Shown: positions 17,901-27,900 of the stretch, one piece after another | How positions within the stretch are numbered: position 1 is the first letter of the stretch | How the letters are laid out: the number at the start of each line of letters is the position of its first letter | Source: Enhydrobacter aerosaccus | Lineage (GTDB): Bacteria > Pseudomonadota > Alphaproteobacteria > Reyranellales > Reyranellaceae | Length of the DNA: 64,000 nt | Assembly: GCF_900167455.1 (NCBI RefSeq) | Contig: NZ_FUWJ01000007.1 | Location: forward strand, 62,001 to 126,000 | Direction of reading: 5' to 3' | Made by a program: the position numbers and the translations under genes | Notes under the pieces: model-generated | What the model was told of the DNA's origin: nothing | The model's database searches: none | The model's input: the letters and a program-made list of their open reading frames with translations, nothing else

Positions 17901-18167
17901 ATGGTGGCTCAGCGTCACAATCAACCCATTGCCGACGACGTCCCTTGGTCAGACTCGATCACCGCCTACGATGAGGCGCATCTGGTCGTTTACCTCCGTC
18001 TGTTGGACGCGACCGCCGACGGCGCAAGCAAGAACGAAATGGCCGAGGTCATCCTTGGCATCGATCCGGCCAAGGAGCCCCAGCGGGCCGAGCGCGTCGT
18101 CGACAGCCACCTGCGCCGGGCCCGCTGGATGAGCCGCGTTGGTTACCGCCATCTCCTGCGTGGCTGA
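17901..18167 (+). CDS. qseM: DUF2285 antiactivator QseM
   Basis: The 88-residue protein ends RARWMSRVGYRHLLRG, the DUF2285 signature, and lies opposite qseC. In ICEMlSym(R7A) QseM blocks both TraR and FseA and so keeps transfer off in most cells; this is known for the relative and inferred here. The ATG at 17901 lies 9 bases after GGAGGG. The 208-bp gap to traR has no further gene. Confidence 0.82.
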   Translation: MVAQRHNQPIADDVPWSDSITAYDEAHLVVYLRLLDATADGASKNEMAEVILGIDPAKEPQRAERVVDSHLRRARWMSRVGYRHLLRG

Positions 18168-18375
18168 GCCGGCCAACGTGTCTGACCTCAATTAGCCCGA
18201 CATGTAGCTGTAAAATGCGGCCGCCGAGCGTGCGCTTTCCGTCGGAATGCCTGCATTCGGCAAGAGTCTTACCGTCGCGGCTGCATGGCACGAATGCAGC
18301 CTCACGTTGTCACTGGCAAGAGCGTGCTGGCATGCCTGAAAAGGTCGCTGGGTCTCGCGTCATTGGGGCCAAGCG

Positions 18376-19101
18376 ATGCACCGGGTCTTCCAGACCTTCA
18401 TCGACCGGCTGTCGGATAGCGTCGATCGCGCTGACTTGCAGTCTGCCTTGGCCGATGCGGCAGCGGCATTCGGCCTGCACTGCTTCGCGTACTTGTCCTT
18501 GCCGCCCCGGCCCGATGACAAGCCGCTCCTCATATCCACCTATCCAGCCGAGTGGACGACGCACTATCTGCAAAGCCGCTACGAACGGTTCGATCCCGTG
18601 ATCCTTCAGGCCCAGCATGACACCGAGCCGTTTGAATGGGGCCTCGGCGCCGGGACCATGATTCTCTCTAAGCGGCAACAGCAGTTCTTTGACGAAGCGG
18701 CCCAGTTCGACATCCGCTCCGGCTTCACCATCCCCATTCACGATGGACGTGGCCCGGTGGCGGCGATCACCTTCGCCGCCCACGAGCGCCATCCGGCGTT
18801 CAGCCGCGGCGTCGAGCGACACGGGGAAGTTCTGCAATTCATGGCGCTCCACTACCACGCCCAGGTGCGTCAGAAGTTGTCCGGCGATCGCATCATCGCC
18901 GGCGTGGCGCTCTCGCCGCGCGAGTTCGATTGCCTGCGCTGGGCCGCTTTGGGAAAGTCCGCCGGAGACACTGCGGACATCCTGGGCATCAAGCGCCGCA
19001 CGACGGTATTCCACCTCGAGAATGCCAAGCAGAAGCTTGGCGTCCGCACCATCTCCCAAGCCATCGCGCGCTACTCGGCCTCGACGCGCACCACGCCCTG
19101 A
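18376..19101 (+). CDS. traR: LuxR-type quorum-sensing regulator TraR
   Basis: The protein (241 aa) has an N-terminal autoinducer domain with the conserved series PAEWTTHYLQSRYERFDPVI and FEWGLG, containing the Trp, Tyr and Asp that hold acyl-homoserine lactone. The C-terminal LuxR helix-turn-helix is LSPREFDCLRWAALGKSAGD, then TADILGIKRRTTVFHLENAK. It would activate traI and the fseA region. It precedes a lux-type box and traI in the standard ICE order. Confidence 0.92.
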   Translation: MHRVFQTFIDRLSDSVDRADLQSALADAAAAFGLHCFAYLSLPPRPDDKPLLISTYPAEWTTHYLQSRYERFDPVILQAQHDTEPFEWGLGAGTMILSKRQQQFFDEAAQFDIRSGFTIPIHDGRGPVAAITFAAHERHPAFSRGVERHGEVLQFMALHYHAQVRQKLSGDRIIAGVALSPREFDCLRWAALGKSAGDTADILGIKRRTTVFHLENAKQKLGVRTISQAIARYSASTRTTP

Positions 19102-19120
19102 TACGACTGGCGAGCTGTCA

Positions 19121-19142
19121 ACCCTGTTCAGGTGTACAGGGT
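19121..19142. promoter_or_regulatory. lux/tra-box type dyad upstream of traI
   Basis: ACCCTGT (19121-19127) and ACAGGGT (19136-19142) form a perfect inverted repeat with an 8-bp centre, the size and TGT/ACA core of LuxR-family boxes. It ends 57 bp before the traI start, suited to TraR-dependent activation. The match in structure is seen; TraR binding is inferred. Confidence 0.8.
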
Positions 19143-19199
19143 GCGCGGGCCCAATTTTGACCCTTTCATTGTTGCTGCCTGTTCATCCAGGAGGCGACG

Positions 19200-19832
19200 A
19201 TGATGCAGCTCATCAGCCAGGATCACTACGGTGAGTTCGTGGAAGAGCTCGCCGACATGTACCGCTTGCGCTATCGCGTCTTCAAGCAGCGGCTCGATTG
19301 GGACGTCCAAGTCAGTGGTGATCTAGAGGTCGACGACTTCGACGCCTTTCACCCCATTTACCTCCTCCAACGCGGCCGAGACGGCCGTGTTCAAGGCTGT
19401 GTCCGTCTGCTGCCGTCGACCGGTCCCACCATGCTGCGCGACGCGTTCGGCGTTCTTCTGAACGGCGAATCGCCGCCGGCCAGCCCGAGCATCTGGGAGA
19501 GCAGCCGCTTCGCTCTCGATCTGCACAACGACGCGGCCGCGGCAGTCAGCGGCATCGCCAAGGCAACCTTTGGGCTCTTCATCGGCATGGTCGAATTTGG
19601 CCTGGCACGCGGTCTCAGCGCCATCGTCACGGTCACGGACCTCAGGATGGAACGCATTCTACGGCGGGCCGGCTGGCCGCTGAAGCGCATCGGCGCCCCT
19701 CAAGCAGTCGGTACGACCCGAGCCATCGCGGGCTACCTCGAGGTCTCGCGCGACGCCCTCGCTCGCCTGCGGCGCGAGGGTGGACTCGAGCAGCCAGTTC
19801 TCTGGGCGCCGGTCACGATGGCCACGGCCTAG
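19200..19832 (+). CDS. traI: Acyl-homoserine-lactone synthase TraI
   Basis: This LuxI-family enzyme (210 aa) makes the autoinducer from SAM and acyl-ACP. The N-terminal catalytic block LADMYRLRYRVFKQRLDWDV contains the conserved Arg and Phe/Trp. Next comes SGDLEVDDFDAFHPIYLL with the conserved acidic pair. After these come GRVQGCVRLLPSTGPTMLRD and IWESSRFALD, also typical. An AGGAGG precedes two adjacent ATGs (19200, 19203). The acyl chain made cannot be told from the sequence. Confidence 0.93.
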   Translation: MMQLISQDHYGEFVEELADMYRLRYRVFKQRLDWDVQVSGDLEVDDFDAFHPIYLLQRGRDGRVQGCVRLLPSTGPTMLRDAFGVLLNGESPPASPSIWESSRFALDLHNDAAAAVSGIAKATFGLFIGMVEFGLARGLSAIVTVTDLRMERILRRAGWPLKRIGAPQAVGTTRAIAGYLEVSRDALARLRREGGLEQPVLWAPVTMATA

Positions 19833-19942
19833 AGCAACCTCGGTGACAGCGGAAAGGAAGCAATTTCGGCGAGACGGGACCGTCCAATTACATTCAGGGA
19901 GGCGGCTGACGGTCTGCCTTGCCACAGCGCGAGGAGCCTACG

Positions 19943-20753
19943 ATGGTCAGCCGTCCGCCATCCCAAGACGAACAGCCATGGCGTCGTGCCGACGCCTATG
20001 ACTACACCGATTCACTGCCGAAGCGCGGCTGGGGATGGGAATTCCTACGCCGGGATCCTGAGTATCAGCGCGAATGGGCCGCGATGAGCCCGGCGGTTTC
20101 TGTCGAACAGCGACGGCATTTGACCCTCCTGACGGCCAACCGGCCGCTCGATGATCTGGCGCCATGGGGCGTGTTTTTTCGCAGATCCACCCGACCACGA
20201 TGCGACTGCCGCCACGGTGTTCTGGCGGCCCGAGGCATGCCCTCACGTCCTGCCGGTGACGGCTGTTCCGGCCGTCTCGACGGCTCCGTTCTCGCTTGCC
20301 GCCCTGCGCCATCCTACGGCACTCCTGGTCCTGCCGGACGGAACCCAGCATCTGTTGGCGCGCGATAGCAGCCGCAGTTTGCAGTTGGCGGTCCGTGGTT
20401 CAAGCCTGCTCGAGCCCGTCAGCCTGCACACGGACGCCATCTTCGACGCCCGACACTTGCGGGCTCGGCTCACGGCGCTGGAAGGCCTCAATGCTCTGAT
20501 CAGCACGCAGAGCTTGCCCGACCATCTCTTCCCAATCGACCCAAGGTCCCGGCGGTTGCGCCATGTTCTGCAAGCCCTGGACGGCTTTCTGGCCGGCGCC
20601 ACCTATCGCGACATCGCCGTCGCCCTGTTTGGCGAAGCACGCGTTCTCGCCGACTGGTCGGACCCTAGGCGCCATCTCTTCGACCAGGTGCGCCGAGCGG
20701 TCCGGCGGGGACGACACCTCATGAACGGCGGATATCGAAGTTTCCTGATTTGA
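19943..20753 (+). CDS. fseA: Excision activator FseA, joined by +1 frameshift
   Basis: Two overlapping frames make one protein. The first (ATG at 19943 behind AGGAG) gives MVSRPPSQDEQPWRRADAYD to LDDLAPWGVFF, a DUF6499-like N-terminus. The second, one base ahead, continues FFADPPDHDATAATVFWRPE and ends with a DUF2285 domain (MNGGYRSFLI), like QseM. The join falls on a T6 run. In ICEMlSym(R7A) msi172 and msi171 are fused in the same way by a +1 programmed frameshift, and the product activates rdfS. Without the shift, the first frame continues as nonsense and the second lacks its N-terminus. The combined length is about 269 residues. Confidence 0.88.
20174..20180 (+). promoter_or_regulatory. 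Candidate +1 frameshift site UUUUUUC in fseA
   Basis: Frame 1 reads GTG TTT TTT CGC and frame 2 reads TTT TTC GCA GAT. A tRNA-Phe on UUU can move one base forward to UUC and keep pairing. Joining here yields PWGVFFADPPDHD without loss or duplication. Both frames overlap from 20151 on, so other points are possible but this is the natural one. Confidence 0.75.
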
Positions 20754-20992
20754 CGCCTCTTGCGTCGCCGGCGCTGCATCGATTCACAGCAAATCACGCC
20801 GCTTGAACGGCTGGCCGCGGCCCGTCGGACCAGGCGCGGCAATGCCGTCTTCCGCCGTCTGAGGCGGCGCTTGGGTGGCGAAAACCTCTTCAAGGGACTT
20901 CGCCAGTCCTAAGCCATCGCTTGCCCGCTCATGCTGCCCGCGAAGGAGACGACCTGCGGCGTCGTCTTCCGACCACCCCGATGAGGGCACGC

Positions 20993-21223
20993 ATGGACGA
21001 CGATGCCGTCAGGGCCGCCAACGCCAAGAAGGGCAGCCCCTTTCTCAATACGGCCCAGGCTGCGCACTATGTCGGCTTATCGCCGCGCACCTTCGAGCGC
21101 ATGCGCCGCACGGGCCGCGGCCCGCGCTTTCGCAAGCACGGCCGCTACGTGCGCTACCACATAGCCGACCTCGACGCTTGGTCGGAGGGTCGCGCTCACA
21201 CCAAGGTCGACGGCGATGCGTAG
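20993..21223 (+). CDS. rdfS: Recombination directionality factor RdfS (AlpA-like)
   Basis: The 76-residue product contains FLNTAQAAHYVGLSPRTFER, then MRRTGRGPRFRKHGRYVRYH and IADLDAWSEG, the MerR/AlpA winged-helix excisionase pattern. It lies directly after fseA and overlaps traF, the position of rdfS in the Mesorhizobium ICE, where it drives excision and is switched on by FseA. The ATG at 20993 has a GAGG six bases upstream; an in-frame ATG at 20981 is the alternative. The 239-bp gap after fseA should hold the FseA-controlled promoter; no clear motif was seen. Confidence 0.85.
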   Translation: MDDDAVRAANAKKGSPFLNTAQAAHYVGLSPRTFERMRRTGRGPRFRKHGRYVRYHIADLDAWSEGRAHTKVDGDA

Positions 21224-21719
21224 ACCGTCCATCCTTCGCGTCGGCGCCCTTGCGGGGCTCGGCCTGGCCGCGCTCGCACTTGGCCCTTCGGTCCCCAGCT
21301 TCGTCTGGAACGCCAGCGCCAGCGCGCCGCTTGGCCTCTACCGTGTAGAGCAGACCAAGGGCCTGCAAAAGGGCGACCTTGTTCTCGCATGGGCGCCGGA
21401 AAGCGCACGCCGATTGGCGGATAGCCGAGGCTATCTTCCCGAATCCGTACCACTGACCAAGCGCATTGCGGCCACGTCGGGCGACACCGTGTGCGGCCGC
21501 CACGGCCTCCTCCTGATCAACGGTTGGGTTGCTGCCATTCAGCTGCCCGCCGATCCGCAAGGCCGTCCGCTGCCACCTTGGACAGGCTGTCGCGTGCTCG
21601 GAGCGGACGAAGTCTTCCTGCTCATGTCCGAGGTTTGGGACTCCTTCGACGGGCGATACTTCGGACCGATTCCGACATCTTCGATCCTGGGTAAACTGGT
21701 GCCGATATGGACCCGGTGA
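21216..21719 (+). CDS. traF: Conjugal S26 signal peptidase TraF
   Basis: TraF matures the pilin (TrbC) in Trb systems by cleaving and cyclising it. The 167-residue protein has an N-terminal membrane helix, the nucleophilic Ser context NASASAPLGLYRVEQ, and the general-base Lys in VPLTKRIAATSGDTVCGRHG, with GRYFGPIP near the end. It overlaps rdfS by 8 bp and the next gene by 13 bp, so they form one operon. It is well matched in length to TraF peptidases. Confidence 0.9.
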   Translation: MRRPSILRVGALAGLGLAALALGPSVPSFVWNASASAPLGLYRVEQTKGLQKGDLVLAWAPESARRLADSRGYLPESVPLTKRIAATSGDTVCGRHGLLLINGWVAAIQLPADPQGRPLPPWTGCRVLGADEVFLLMSEVWDSFDGRYFGPIPTSSILGKLVPIWTR

Positions 21720-22546
21720 TCGCGCTGCTGCTGTGCAGCTCGCCGTTCGCCGGGCCGCCCATGAGCTACGAGAGCCCCACAGCGGCAACAATCAGCCGCG
21801 CTATCTCTGTCGAGTCCGCTGCACAGGAGGCCTTGGCGCGAGCCAACATTTTGCGCGTGGCGGACACGCCTGGCACGACGAACGTCGGGCAGTGGCAGGG
21901 ATTCATCGCCGAGGCGGCTCAGCGTTTTGGCATTCCGGAAGCCTGGATCCGTGCCGTGATGCGCGCAGAAAGCGATGGCCAGGCCACGATTGACGGCCGG
22001 CCGATCACATCGCCCGCGGGCGCCGTCGGCCTCATGCAAGTGCTGCCCAAGACATATGCTGAGATGCAGCGTCGCCACGGTCTGGGTCCAGATCCTGCTG
22101 ATCCTCGCGACAACATTCTCGCTGGCACAGCTTATTTGCGCGAGATGCTCGACCGGTTTGGCTATCCGCACTTATTTGCGGCCTACAATGCCGGTCCCGA
22201 ACGCTTTGAGGCCTACCGCCGGGGAGTGCAACCGCTACCGGCGGAAACGCACGCCTACGTCGCTCAAATCGGAGCGGAGCTCGCAAACGGGAGTGACAAT
22301 GGTCCGGCGGCCAAGCAGCTTTCATCGGTGCCTGCTGCGCCAGAGCGTCGCCGCAACCTCAATCCTCTGCTGTTCTTTGTGCCGGGGCGACCCTCGACTC
22401 TGTTTGTGAACCACGATGATTCGGCTTCTCGAGCCGATCAACCTGGAGCCAAGTTACCGCTCGAACCGGAAACGAATCGACGCCCAGGTGCACCGACTGC
22501 CGGCAGTAAATCTGCGGCGCCGATGGACGATCAGGGACCGCCCTGA
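21707..22546 (+). CDS. Lytic transglycosylase of the conjugation system
   Basis: The enzyme opens peptidoglycan for the transfer channel. The SLT domain is clear: WIRAVMRAESDGQATIDGRP with the catalytic Glu, GAVGLMQVLPKTYAEMQRRH, NILAGTAYLREMLDRFGYPH and AAYNAGPERFEAY. The protein (279 aa) has a short hydrophobic start and a Pro/Ser-rich, low-complexity C-terminal tail of about 80 residues. It corresponds to msi107 of the Mesorhizobium ICE by position. Confidence 0.9.
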   Translation: MDPVIALLLCSSPFAGPPMSYESPTAATISRAISVESAAQEALARANILRVADTPGTTNVGQWQGFIAEAAQRFGIPEAWIRAVMRAESDGQATIDGRPITSPAGAVGLMQVLPKTYAEMQRRHGLGPDPADPRDNILAGTAYLREMLDRFGYPHLFAAYNAGPERFEAYRRGVQPLPAETHAYVAQIGAELANGSDNGPAAKQLSSVPAAPERRRNLNPLLFFVPGRPSTLFVNHDDSASRADQPGAKLPLEPETNRRPGAPTAGSKSAAPMDDQGPP

Positions 22547-22859
22547 TCGCGCGAACCACCGCATCTCGATTGCCAACGTTGAGCCGCAACACAGTTCGGC
22601 TTGAACGCCCGGTGCGCGAGCCAATCGCCGCAAGGCGTATGTGGACGAAGGTCGGATGGTAGAGAGAGCCACAATCGCGGGTAGGCAAGATAAAAGGCGC
22701 CCTCCAACGGTCGCCAAGTGTTTGTCTGCACATCGGTTTTGAAGGAGGGAAGGGCGGGCATTTCCCTCCAATACGGCAAGAAGCCCTTGATCTGATTGAG
22801 GTCGAAGCCTCCACGCCAGCAATCGGCTACGAACCAGCGCTGTCGTTGCCGAGGTTTTC
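22547..22859 (-). pseudogene. Possible gene remnant between transglycosylase and relaxase
   Basis: These 313 bp carry no plus-strand gene. On the minus strand one frame reads RWFVADCWRGGFDLNQIKGF, then LPYWREMPALPSFKTDVQTN and a further 45 residues. The text looks protein-like. The frame is cut by a TGA that overlaps the relaxase start codon and has no good start before the internal ATG near 22779. I do not recognise the family. It could be a chance frame. Confidence 0.3.
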
Positions 22860-24848
22860 ATGAAGCTCCCTGTCATCCACGATCGCGAGTTCGAACCGAG
22901 GCTGGGTCGCATCGGCAATCGGGGAGTGCGCAGTGCCTTTCTGCGTAACGTGGCGCAGACGGTCGCACGGGCAGGCGGGCGCAAGCATGCCCCGTCGCGT
23001 AGAACTAGCCAACTCGGGCAGCTCGGCCGCGGCGCGGGCGTCGGCCGGGTGCTGGGCGCCCGTGATCGCTACGCAGCGTTTCGCCGGCGCCGCGTCGTCG
23101 TCAAGACACGCCTGATCAAGCACGCCGGTCGCGGCACAACCTCGGCCCGTGCGCACCTGCGCTACTTGCAGCGCGATGGCGTAACGCGCGAGGGCCTGCC
23201 GGGCAATCTCTACGACGCCGACCACGACCGGGCTGACAGCAATGCCCTTCTGGAACGCTGCGAGGGCGATCGCCATCAGTTCCGATTCATCGTCGCGGCC
23301 GAGGACGCGATCGAATACGCCGACCTCAAAGACTTCACCCGGCGGCTGATGCAGCAGATGGAACAGGATCTCGGGTCGAAGCTCGACTGGGTCGCGGTCG
23401 ACCACCACAACACCGGCCATCCCCACACCCACATCGTCCTGCGTGGCAAGGACGACCGCGGCCGGGACCTGATCATCGCTCGCGAGTATCTCAGCCATGG
23501 CATGCGTGAGCGCGCCGCTGAAATCGTCAGCTTGGACCTCGGCCCACGCAGCGACCGCGAGATCGAGGCCAGGCTGCGGGCCGAGGTGGAGCAGCAGAGG
23601 TTCACCTCCCTCGATCGCAGCTTGCTCAACGAGGTGGACGAGCAGGGCCTCCTGCGATCCGGAACGACCGTCGGGGATGCCTTCCGTCAGACGCTGCGCG
23701 CCGGCCGGCTTCAGAAGCTGCGGCACCTTGGCCTGGCGCAGGAGGTTGGGCCTGGACAATGGAAGCTCGCCAGCGGCCTCGAGCCGGTCCTGCGCCGGCT
23801 GGGCGAGCGAGGCGACATCATCAAGACCCTGCATCACGAGCTTGCCCGCCAGGGGTTGGCCCGCTCAGCGGCGGACTATGTGATCTACGAGCCGGCTGAG
23901 AACAATGCCCAGCGACTCGTCGGCCGGGTCGTTGCGCGCGGTCTGTCAGACGAACTGAACGACCGGCGCTATGTGATCGTCGATGGCGTCGATGGCCGCA
24001 CCCACTACGTCGATATCGGCCAGGCCGGCGAGGCAGAACCAATTCCGGTCGGCGGCATCGTTGCCATCGAGCCTAAGCGGGCAGAGCCCCGGGCGGTCGA
24101 TCGGACCGTCGCTGAAATCGCGGCGGCGCACGGCGGCCGCTACAGCGTCGACCTTCATCTTCGTCACGATCCGACGGCGCGCGAGACGTTTGCCCAAGCT
24201 CATGTTCGCCGGCTGGAGGCGATGCGACGGGCTGGCGTCGACGTCACCCGTGAAAAGGACGGCACTTGGATCGTTGCGCCCGACCACCTGGATTGCGCAG
24301 CGGCCTTCGAACGGGTGCAGGCGCGGCGAACGCCAATAGTCATCGACACGTTGTCGACGGTCCCGCTGGAGCGCCAGGGCGTCGCCGAGGGCGCGACGTG
24401 GCTTGATCGGCAACTCCTTGCCAATACGCCGACGATCACACGTGATGCTGGCTTTGGCCACGAGGTGCGCGAGGCGCTTGCCCGCCGCCGGCAATGGCTG
24501 ATCGAGCAAGGGCTCGCACGTGCCGAGCAAGACCGCATAATCTACCGGGCCAATTTGCTGGGCCTACTCCGCCGCCGCGAGCTAGCCAGCATCGGCGCCC
24601 AGCTGTCAACCGAACTCGGTGTTCCGTACACGGAAGCTCGGCCGGACGAGCACATCGAGGGTACCTACCTTCGGCGGGTCGACCTTGTCAGCGGTCGGTT
24701 CGCCCTGATCACGAAGAGCTTTGAGTTGACCTTGGTCCCTTGGCGGCCGGTGCTCGACCACCATTTGGGTAAGGAGGTGTCCGGTATGTCGCGTGGCGAG
24801 ACGATCTCTTGGAGCATCGGCCGGCAGAGGCGCGGACCGTCGCTGTAA
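22860..24848 (+). CDS. rlxS: Conjugal relaxase RlxS (DUF3363/VirD2-like)
   Basis: The relaxase nicks oriT and leads the strand into the recipient. The 662-residue protein has an N-terminal basic tail and the segment RGTTSARAHLRYLQRDGVTR. Next comes the metal-binding His motif VDHHNTGHPHTHIVLRGKDD (near 180-199), the mark of MOBP-like nucleases. The long C-terminal part is DUF3363. The start at 22860 is the first ATG after a stop. oriT is expected nearby, and the upstream 313-bp gap is a candidate place. Directly downstream the operon is interrupted by the cargo block. Confidence 0.92.
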   Translation: MKLPVIHDREFEPRLGRIGNRGVRSAFLRNVAQTVARAGGRKHAPSRRTSQLGQLGRGAGVGRVLGARDRYAAFRRRRVVVKTRLIKHAGRGTTSARAHLRYLQRDGVTREGLPGNLYDADHDRADSNALLERCEGDRHQFRFIVAAEDAIEYADLKDFTRRLMQQMEQDLGSKLDWVAVDHHNTGHPHTHIVLRGKDDRGRDLIIAREYLSHGMRERAAEIVSLDLGPRSDREIEARLRAEVEQQRFTSLDRSLLNEVDEQGLLRSGTTVGDAFRQTLRAGRLQKLRHLGLAQEVGPGQWKLASGLEPVLRRLGERGDIIKTLHHELARQGLARSAADYVIYEPAENNAQRLVGRVVARGLSDELNDRRYVIVDGVDGRTHYVDIGQAGEAEPIPVGGIVAIEPKRAEPRAVDRTVAEIAAAHGGRYSVDLHLRHDPTARETFAQAHVRRLEAMRRAGVDVTREKDGTWIVAPDHLDCAAAFERVQARRTPIVIDTLSTVPLERQGVAEGATWLDRQLLANTPTITRDAGFGHEVREALARRRQWLIEQGLARAEQDRIIYRANLLGLLRRRELASIGAQLSTELGVPYTEARPDEHIEGTYLRRVDLVSGRFALITKSFELTLVPWRPVLDHHLGKEVSGMSRGETISWSIGRQRRGPSL

Positions 24849-24915
24849 CAACGTAGGTGTCCAACGACCCTAGCAACAAATCGTTCGGTTCCTCGCTCGA
24901 CATATTGGCTGAGTT

Positions 24916-27900
24916 TTACAGAAGTTTGGCTTGGGCCGGACCGTCCGTTGGTTCGTCTGTGAGCTTGGGCGGTGCATTGAGCGCCCCCTCACGTTTCAAA
25001 TCCTCCGCACCGAGCAGAGGACCCTGCACAATATCCTCAAGCACCCTCTGCTGTTTCGGTTCGAGAGCAACGAGACGACCCAGCACGTGCAGGAGATTGA
25101 GCAGCTCGCTCGTGTACTCTGCGGGCCAGTGCTCAAGCTGGATATCGTCCAGCGCCGATGGTGGCCGCCTGTCACCGATCACAGGACGACTTCGATCAAG
25201 CTTTCTATAGCCGAACCACTGATGGATGACTTCTTTGCCCGAGACCGCATATGCCCACATCGCGGGTGACACGTTGTCAATGTAGCCTTTGCCGACACGA
25301 AGACGACGCAGGCTTGGGTCATAGTCCATTGTGTCGGGCAGTGGTTCCGGAGCACCGGGGATGGCGCCTTCCTTCGGAATTCGCGGGGCCTCGCTCGCCG
25401 TCATTCGCGGCGGACGCGAGGGGCGGTTTTTCGCCGGGTTCGCATAGCGCTCGCCAAACGTATGGAGCCACACGACTTCTCGCCCCAACTGGCATGCTTG
25501 TTCGAACAGCTTGGCATCCGCTGTCACCGGCACACGAAGCCCTGGCTGAAGAAGGTCTTCCTTGAAGTGTGTCGTGAAGCCAGGATGTGCGACAATGCCG
25601 GCAACGTAGGCAATGACATCCTCAGCGCTTACGCCACATCCATAGGCTTTCGAGAGATGCGAGAGCAAAGCCGGCTTCACATTGGACAGCGTCGCCGATG
25701 AATCGCGCCACAGGGGAAAGACACGGCCACCTCTTCCCGCGTAGTGATGAAGGTCCGGGATGAGCGCCGTCACTGTCAGGGCGGGTCCACCCGACGGCGA
25801 ACGATCCTCCGGCGCTGTCACATAGACTTGCTGCCGTGAATGCCAGTCCCACAATGTCGGATTGGGCCTGTTGATAAGCCTGTTGTCTGGAATGATCCAT
25901 TGGCGGTCGAAAGATCGAAAGGCATAGCCTGTCGGCGCAATGCACGGCCCTCTGTCCTGCGCCACGGACTGCGGCCGCAACTCATGGCCCGCGAGTCCCT
26001 TCTTCGCCCGTTTGTTAACAGTCTTGTCGCCGCCCTGGTGGGGGTAGAAGAGTTCCTCCTTGGTCGCAGCTTCCTTTTCGTGCTGCAATGTTGACCACCG
26101 CTCTTGGAGAGATTGCGCGTCCGGCGCAATCACCCACGTACGGCCGGGCATCACACCCGAGCCGTTGTAGACAAATAGATCATCCAACGCGACGCAGCTT
26201 GCCCAATCCGCTCCAGCCTTTGGCAGGAATGGCTCACGCCAACCGCTCGGACAATCGGTCCATGCCTGGTCTTCTAGGGACAGCCTGGCAAGCGCCGCGA
26301 ACTTGTCCTCCCGGCGGCCGGACGGAAGGCTATGGAAGCGAACCCGCGCGGGCACGTTCGAGTCCTTCTTCGGCGTTCGGCTCGCGAGCACGATGCAGAC
26401 GGGATGTTGAACCCCTTGAAAGATGCGTGTGGCGACCTCTGGCTGGTGCCCCTCTGGAGAGCAGTCGATGACCCAAACCTCATTGCATGAGCGTCGTAGG
26501 TCGTCGCGCATCTTCTGAAAGCCGGGACCATTCAGGAACCCGGCCACAGTGATGAAACAGACGATGCCGGCCCGATCTGTCTCCTCGAGGCCGGTCGAGT
26601 CGTGCAAACCTGTCCCAAAAACTTTCCAGGTCGCCCACCGCCAGAAGTAGACATAGAGATTCTTGAGATGCTTCGCGTGCGCCCCGACTTTCCATTGCGG
26701 AGGCGGTACCCACCGGTCGAGCGGTGCCTCTCGTCCCGCAGTTCCCTGTTCGACCCAGCCGCCACGACCTTTGGCCTTTTCCTTGTAGGGTGGATTGCCG
26801 ATCACGACGGTAATCGGCTCGCTTCTCTTGATCTTGTTCGCGTCCCGTCGGGACCGCGCGATCGGCTGATAGAGCTGTGGCAGCCGCTCCTCTTCGAGGT
26901 ACGGATTGCCGAGCGTATCCGTTACATAAAGCCGAAGATCCGGCGCAGCCCCGCCAGGAATGAGCGTGTGCATTTCCGCTAGCAAGCGAAGCTGTGCCAC
27001 CGCAAACGGCCCGAACTGAAGCTCGAAGCCGATGAGACGGCGCGTCGCAGCGGTGACGGCGGCAGCAATGGCGCCGGGACCTTCATCCTGCTCCACTGTT
27101 TGGGCAATCTGGCGGAACACACCTAGCAAGAACGTGCCGGTGCCGACGGCTGGGTCGGCGACCGTCACATCTGCCGACGCAAATCCCTTCGCTTGATCGA
27201 ACAGAGCAGGACTCCGAAGCGCGTCATCCACGAGACGGACCATCGCGCCTACCACTTCCGGCGGCGTGTAGTAGGAGCCGGTGCGCTTGCGCAGCGCATT
27301 GTCGTAGACTTCCAGAAAGTCTTCGTAGAAGTACAGCCAGGCGTCCGTGCTTCCCCGGCTGATTTTCGACCATTCAATGGCCTCCAGCACCCGCGTCAGG
27401 GTATTGAGCGAAGTCTACAACACGTCCTGATTGGCGCTCTCGTCAGTCAGCAGCCGAAGCGCCGTGCCGATCAGCGAGTTCGACCGCCTGAGCGCCTGTG
27501 CTGCCTGGTCAATGCCTCTTGCCAAGGAGATGTTCTGGGCGCGGGCGACCAACAAGCCAAAGGTGACGGCCTGTGCGTAGCCATCGGCAAACTCTGCATT
27601 GGTCGCCTGCGGAAACAGCATCGCGCGCCAGTCCTTCGCCAGCTCGGTGAGCGCCGGACTGTCCCGCTCCAACTGTTCGACGACCTCTTCCCGGAGCAGC
27701 CGGCACAACCGCGCGCTCGTCTCCGCAAGCTGCTTTGCAGTTTTCGGAGGGATTGGCTGCCAATGCAGGAAGTCCGAGATGAGAGGCAGCAGGGTCGGCG
27801 GCGCCTCCAGGGCAGGCCCGGACGATTCGACATCCCCCTCCAGACGGATGACCGACCCAACGAGCTTCCCGTCACGCCAGAGGCTGAACGCATTCCCATC

